Below, one piece after another: positions 12,923-16,092 of a DNA stretch of 16,092 nucleotides; position 1 is the first letter of the stretch; every line of letters begins with the position of its first letter. Source of the stretch: CAYGYG01 sp964354155 (GTDB lineage: Bacteria; Hydrothermota; Tepidihabitantia; SM23-42; CAYGYG01); contig CAYGYG010000044.1 in assembly GCA_964354155.1 (NCBI GenBank), positions 1-16,092 of the forward strand. The letters run 5' to 3'. The translations under genes and the position numbers were made by a program. The notes beneath the pieces were generated by a model. It saw only the letters and a list, made by a program, of their open reading frames with translations, ran no database searches and was not told the origin of the DNA.

Positions 12923-14655
12923 AAAAACTAAAATCCTTTTCTCTAACCTTATTTGTATTTTGCACCTTACTACCCACTTTTTCATCTGCTCAAGTTTACC
13001 CCGTTAGAAATTCTTATATCTGTCAAAACCAAACCCATCTGACAGATTTTCACAAAGGACCAGTTATTTCTAATGGGGTTGACACCGCTTGGGTTCGAAG
13101 ATATAATGGACCAGGAAATAGCGCAGATTTGGCTAGAGCAATAGCCGTAGACGGTGTAGGTAATGTCTATGTGACAGGAAGCAGTGCTGGTTCAGGCACT
13201 TCAGCTGATTACGCCACAATCAAATACAATTCAGCCGGCGACACCGTATGGACAAGAAGATGCAACGGTCAGGGAAATAGTAATGATGAAGCATCGGCAA
13301 TAGCCGTAGATGATGCAGGTAATGTCTATGTTACAGGATGTAGCTATGATGCAAGCACTGAATTCGACTATATGACGATTAAGTATAATTCAGCCGGCGA
13401 CACTGTATGGACAAGAAGATATAACGGCCCGGGAAATGGCATTGATCTAGCGAGAGCGATAACTGTGGACGCTGCGTACAATGTCTATACTACGGGTTAT
13501 AGTTATGATTCAAGCACTAGCTGGGATTACACAACAATAAAATACAGCTCCGCAGGTCTTGAACAATGGGTCAGAAGATACAATGGACCAGGAAATGATG
13601 ACGATTATGCACAATCGATCGCAGTTGATGGCTTAGCTTATGTCTATGTGACAGGAAGCAGTGCTGGTTCAGGCACTTCAGCTGATTACGCCACAATCAA
13701 ATACAATTCAGCCGGCGACACCGTATGGGTGAGAAGATATAATGGACCAGGAAATGGTCATGATCAAGTGAATGCTATGGCTATAGATGGCTCCGGGAAT
13801 ATCTATGTCACGGGCGTGAGTTATGATTCAAGTACTGGTTATGACTTTGCCACAATCAAATACAATTCAGCCGGCGACACCGTATGGGTGAGAAGATATA
13901 ATGGACCGGGTAACAGCGGAGATTGGGCGAATGCAATTGCAGTTGATGGTTCAGGTAATACGCACATCACAGGATGGAGTTACAATTCAAGCACTGGGGA
14001 TGATTATGTCACACTCAAGTGTAATTCGGTTGGCGAGACCTTATGGGTTAGAAGATACAATGGACCAGGAAATGATGCAGATGCAGCATATGCTGTAGCC
14101 ATAGATGGCTCAGGTAGTGTCTATGTCACGGGCGAGAGTTATGATTCAGGCACTGGCCAGGATTATGCGACAATTATGTATAACTCAACCGGCGTTGAAC
14201 AATGGGTCGCAAGATATGGTGGACGAGGTTGGGATGCAGCATCGGCAATAGCCCTAGACGGTAGAGGTAATGTCTATGTTACAGGTTTTGGTTATGATTC
14301 AACTACCTCTCATGACTATGCAACGATAAAATATGTTCAGACCGGCGGCATCGAGGAAAATAGTCCGGTCCGGCCAAGCGCACGATCGATTTCAATTAGT
14401 CCTCTCTCCAACCCGACCCGCAAGCCGGTCTTTCTTTACAATCTGCCCTATGGCAATTCTCAAGCCACTATCACCATTTATGATTGTCTGGGCAATATCG
14501 TCAAAACTGTTCAATTGAGCAATTCAACAAGTGAAGGAATGTTTATTTGGAACAAATGCGACCGGGCGGGAAAGAAGATTTCTTCTGGTGTTTATTTTGT
14601 TAAAATCAAATCCGGTACGTCGTCCTGCACAGCAAAGATGCTGTTGCTTCAGTAG
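12919..14655 (+). CDS. SBBP-type 8-blade propeller, T9SS-sorted (C)
   Basis: The protein has 578 residues. ATG 12919 overlaps the SBBP B stop as ATGA and follows GGAG (12910-12913) at 5 bases; an in-frame upstream start at 12808 lies inside SBBP B and is rejected. The signal peptide is residues 1-25 (SLTLFVFCTLLPTFSSAQ). Residues 27-54 are not propeller sequence: they are translated from a foldback element (12998-13079). Eight very regular 53-residue SBBP blades follow, each like VWVRRYNGPGN, then D.A.AIAVDGSGNVYVTG.SYDSST and DYATIKYNSAGDT. The C-terminal T9SS domain matches SBBP B up to GVYFV and then switches to an SBBP A-like tail (SSCTAKMLLLQ). The regular blades suggest recent expansion or homogenisation. 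It is in an operon with SBBP B and the second PrcB-like gene. Confidence 0.9.
   Translation: MKKLKSFSLTLFVFCTLLPTFSSAQVYPVRNSYICQNQTHLTDFHKGPVISNGVDTAWVRRYNGPGNSADLARAIAVDGVGNVYVTGSSAGSGTSADYATIKYNSAGDTVWTRRCNGQGNSNDEASAIAVDDAGNVYVTGCSYDASTEFDYMTIKYNSAGDTVWTRRYNGPGNGIDLARAITVDAAYNVYTTGYSYDSSTSWDYTTIKYSSAGLEQWVRRYNGPGNDDDYAQSIAVDGLAYVYVTGSSAGSGTSADYATIKYNSAGDTVWVRRYNGPGNGHDQVNAMAIDGSGNIYVTGVSYDSSTGYDFATIKYNSAGDTVWVRRYNGPGNSGDWANAIAVDGSGNTHITGWSYNSSTGDDYVTLKCNSVGETLWVRRYNGPGNDADAAYAVAIDGSGSVYVTGESYDSGTGQDYATIMYNSTGVEQWVARYGGRGWDAASAIALDGRGNVYVTGFGYDSTTSHDYATIKYVQTGGIEENSPVRPSARSISISPLSNPTRKPVFLYNLPYGNSQATITIYDCLGNIVKTVQLSNSTSEGMFIWNKCDRAGKKISSGVYFVKIKSGTSSCTAKMLLLQ
12998..13079. mobile_element. 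MITE-like foldback element inserted in frame in SBBP C
   Basis: Terminal inverted repeats are ACCCCGTTAGAAAT (12998-13011) and ATTTCTAATGGGGT (13066-13079), matching at 13 of 14 positions. An inner pair is ATCTGTCA (13018-13025) and TGACAGAT (13040-13047). Total length is 82 bases with no coding potential of its own. The ends are the same CTAACGGGGT motif scattered through the gaps (6010, 11065, 11207). Compared with SBBP A and B (SAQVDT), SBBP C has 28 extra residues here, a net 84 bp and so in frame. A target-site duplication cannot be resolved by eye. Confidence 0.65.
13164..13251 (+). repeat. 88-bp exact blade repeat, copy 1 (copy 2 at 13641-13728)
   Basis: Blades 1 and 4 of SBBP C share 88 identical bases at an offset of 477 bp, exactly three 159-bp blades. 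They encode VYVTGSSAGSGTSADYATIK and onward into NSAGDT. This indicates recent intragenic exchange. Confidence 0.85.
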
Positions 14656-14772
14656 CCCGACATACGACCATGAGGGATCGCGTTTTCACGCCCACTCCCC
14701 TGCTGACGATCTGCGCCTTGTCGATTTTGCTCTGCCTCTCCTGCGAACTTCTCAAGCCCGGCGAGCCGATCG
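14642..14772 (+). repeat. 131-bp near-identical segment, copy 2 (SBBP C end to PrcB signal peptide)
   Basis: Counterpart of 8285-8415 with about four differences. It spans the SBBP stop codon, the conserved 14-base gap and the whole lipoprotein signal sequence. Confidence 0.85.
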
Positions 14773-15140
14773 GCTTCACAACGGTTGAAAAAACCTGCTA
14801 CGGCCTCCCCTATTTCGCGAGGGCGAACTTTGTGTTTCAGGATAGCGTCGCCCTTCGGGCATTCTGGATTAAATACGGCTACGACACACTCTTGATACGC
14901 ATTCCTCAGGTCGACTTTGAGAACTCAACCTTGATCTGCGTATTCATGGGCGTGCGGCCAACGTCGGGTTACGAGACAACCGTCGAGGATGTTCGTGCTT
15001 TTGATGATAGGCTGGTCGTTACTATCCGCGAAGAGGATTGGGAAGGGATCTTGCCGATCGACACCTATCCCCAGCACCTCGTCACCATTCCCAAGACCTC
15101 CCTGCCGATTGGATTTACGTACGAGGAGATGGTTGAGTAG
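14670..15140 (+). CDS. PrcB-like (PrcB_C domain) lipoprotein, copy 2
   Basis: The protein has 156 residues. The first 34 residues (MRDRVFTPTPLLTICALSIL, then LCLSCELLKPGEPI) are identical to copy 1. After that the mature protein diverges, while keeping the PrcB_C pattern: TLICVFMGVRPTSGYETTVEDV, then DDRLVVTIREE and TYPQHLVTIPKTSLPIGFTY. The G.RPTSGY motif matches the family form better than copy 1. It is probably lipid-anchored at Cys25, outside the inner membrane. It lies 14 bases after the SBBP C stop with no ribosome binding site visible, exactly as in copy 1. Its function is unknown; the pairing with an SBBP propeller in both cassettes suggests that they work together. No Cys-rich gene follows this copy. 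Confidence 0.8.
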   Translation: MRDRVFTPTPLLTICALSILLCLSCELLKPGEPIGFTTVEKTCYGLPYFARANFVFQDSVALRAFWIKYGYDTLLIRIPQVDFENSTLICVFMGVRPTSGYETTVEDVRAFDDRLVVTIREEDWEGILPIDTYPQHLVTIPKTSLPIGFTYEEMVE

Positions 15141-15354
15141 CAGGAAGGTGTGCGCAGATGTCAGGTCTGCGCCGGTGTCAGGTCATCTCTCTTGTTCTTC
15201 TTGAGCAGCGGAATCGATACTTCTCGCATCGGGCGCTCGAAGCCCGCGGCTTTCAGCTAGACATTCCCCCTGTTCGCTACCTTGTTTCTATTTTGTAGCC
15301 CGACCCCGCATGCGCGCAGAGAGTAGCAAGTAGCGAGCCGGAAAGTTGACTAAA

Positions 15355-15367
15355 CTGACCTGGTCAG
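15355..15367. promoter_or_regulatory. CTGACC-T-GGTCAG dyad upstream of the last promoter
   Basis: This perfect 6-bp inverted repeat around one base ends 12 bases before the -35 box at 15380. The spacing is close to that of the unrelated-sequence dyads upstream of hicBA, SBBP A and SBBP B. It is a candidate operator. Confidence 0.4.
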
Positions 15368-15379
15368 AAAGTATAATTG

Positions 15380-15407
15380 TTGACAACTCGACAAATCAGG
15401 GTATTAT
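15380..15407 (+). promoter_or_regulatory. Promoter of the concanavalin-like gene
   Basis: Perfect TTGACA (15380-15385) and TATTAT (15402-15407, one mismatch) are separated by 16 bases. The predicted leader is about 24 bases and contains AGGAGG. The -35 overlaps a small palindrome, GTTGACAAC. Confidence 0.78.
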
Positions 15408-15437
15408 TTGATATTGGTTCATCACAAGGAGGAAATA

Positions 15438-16073
15438 ATGAAACGAATGCAGTGTATGCTATGGATTATCGTGCTTGCTGCTCTGGCGGTCGGCACAGCG
15501 TCTGCCGATTTCTCGGACGAATTCAACAGTACTGTGCTTGATCCGAGGTGGCGGCTTCAGGGCGAGGACCCCACCCACTGGAGCCTCACGGCCCGTCCGG
15601 GGTTCCTGCGGATCATTACCCAGTACTTCGACGGCAACAATATGAGGAATTGGTTTGCCCACTTTGAGGCGATCAACGGAAATTTCACGGTCTCGGCCAA
15701 ACTCATTGCTCGTCCGGATTACGTTGGCCAGCTCGGCGCGGTCTGGGCCGCCCCTGATACCAATGTCGCCGGACCCCCTCCGGCTATGGTAGGGTACGCC
15801 AACGATCATTCCTTTAGAGGGATCTTCGGGATGGTGTACGATTCCATGAGGAGCCTCCCCTACAGCGACACTCTGGTCTACCTCAGGATCAGGACAAGAG
15901 GGGACACCGTGTTTACCGAATACAGCCCGAATAACTCCACCTGGACGGTCCTGAGGGCGCGCTGGAATCCCCCGTTTAACAGACACGGAATTTCCGGGTT
16001 GATGGCGATGAACGCCATTAACTTAGGCGCGACCCCCCGGTACTGTCAATATTCTTGTGTAAATTCTAGTTAG
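15438..16073 (+). CDS. Exported lone concanavalin-like domain (GH43_C2/DUF1349-type)
   Basis: The protein has 211 residues from ATG 15438, chosen because AGGAGG (15427-15432) is 5 bases upstream. An in-frame TTG at 15408 lies directly after the -10 box and is rejected. The signal peptide is residues 1-23 (MLWIIVLAALAVGTASA). The mature part starts DFSDEFNSTVLDPRWRLQGE, then HWSLTARPGFLRIIT, FTVSAKLIARPD, GQLGAVWAAPD and YLRIRTRGDTVFTEYSPNNS. This is the beta-sandwich pattern of the concanavalin A-like domain found C-terminal in GH43 beta-xylosidases and as DUF1349 proteins (DEFN...LD.RW; W.L..RPG.L). Here it stands alone with no glycosidase module and no T9SS domain, so catalysis is not expected; carbohydrate or surface binding is inference. 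The C-terminus (RYCQYSCVNSS) carries two Cys. The window ends 19 bases later. Confidence 0.82.
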   Translation: MKRMQCMLWIIVLAALAVGTASADFSDEFNSTVLDPRWRLQGEDPTHWSLTARPGFLRIITQYFDGNNMRNWFAHFEAINGNFTVSAKLIARPDYVGQLGAVWAAPDTNVAGPPPAMVGYANDHSFRGIFGMVYDSMRSLPYSDTLVYLRIRTRGDTVFTEYSPNNSTWTVLRARWNPPFNRHGISGLMAMNAINLGATPRYCQYSCVNSS

Positions 16074-16092
16074 CGACCGCATAGCGACGCTC

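Larger units (their letters stand above)
15141..15437. other. Repeat-containing gap before the last gene
   Basis: It holds two direct copies of TGTCAGGTC (15159-15167, 15175-15183), a weak hairpin CGGGC...GCCCG (15230-15246), and TTTCTATTTTGTAGCC with CGACCCC (15285-15307, matching 5977-5999). It also has AGAGAGTAGCAAGTAGCGAG (15318-15337, like 3333-3365), a 13-base dyad CTGACC-T-GGTCAG (15355-15367) and the promoter of the following gene. No coding region is supported. Confidence 0.65.

Noticed and set aside
13078..13083. TTGACA just after the foldback element as a -35 box
   Set aside because: It is within the coding sequence of SBBP C and no -10 box is found at 16-18 bases.
15459..15986. 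Leftward 175-codon open frame
   Set aside because: It is antisense to the concanavalin-like gene, which has a promoter, ribosome binding site and signal peptide.

Overview
The window looks like a genome piece from an uncultured bacterium of the FCB/candidate-phylum type, and WOR-3/Stahlbacteria-like is my best guess. That placement is inference from family content: six of the larger genes pair an N-terminal signal peptide with a C-terminal type A sorting domain of the type IX secretion system (T9SS, pattern PNP... / D.SGR.V / GVYF..L / K.V). Most mature regions are beta-propeller repeats. No rRNA, tRNA, CRISPR array, transposase or phage gene is visible, and I saw no canonical GC-hairpin plus U-tract terminator.

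Layout. Bases 1-5925 are read leftward: a gene broken by the window edge (1-127), a repeat-filled gap, a stand-alone AraC-type DNA-binding domain (441-785) with a nine-base G run in its promoter spacer, a 16-blade YVTN propeller (1035-3404), a 7-blade Ycf48/BNR-like propeller (3608-4801) and a T9SS protein of unknown function (4871-5863). From 6053 reading is rightward: a small hicB-hicA toxin-antitoxin pair, then an SBBP propeller (A, 6640-8298), a PrcB-like lipoprotein (8313-8810) and a Cys-rich small protein (8810-9079). A leftward sialidase/TolB-like propeller (9543-10961) follows. Then a second rightward operon holds SBBP B (11336-12922), SBBP C (12919-14655) and a second PrcB-like lipoprotein (14670-15140). 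The window ends with an exported lone concanavalin-like (GH43_C2/DUF1349-type) domain (15438-16073).

How it fits together. The main cargo is surface-exported propeller proteins. The two SBBP operons are paralogous cassettes built as a mosaic. SBBP A and B share almost identical leader and signal-peptide DNA. SBBP B and C share a 192-bp perfectly identical stretch of sorting domain. SBBP A and C share the DNA running across the stop codon into the PrcB-like lipoprotein. The propellers between these conserved ends are diverged, and all three have eight blades.

Regulation. Six good promoters can be read directly, five of them with a 16-bp spacer. The sixth, upstream of the AraC gene, has 15 bp including the G run. 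The hicBA, SBBP A and SBBP B promoters each carry a small covarying inverted repeat (arms around CTT or TCT) 10-11 bp upstream of the -35 box. The gaps are mosaics of short repeats, and one foldback element with ACCCCGTTAG ends lies in frame inside SBBP C.
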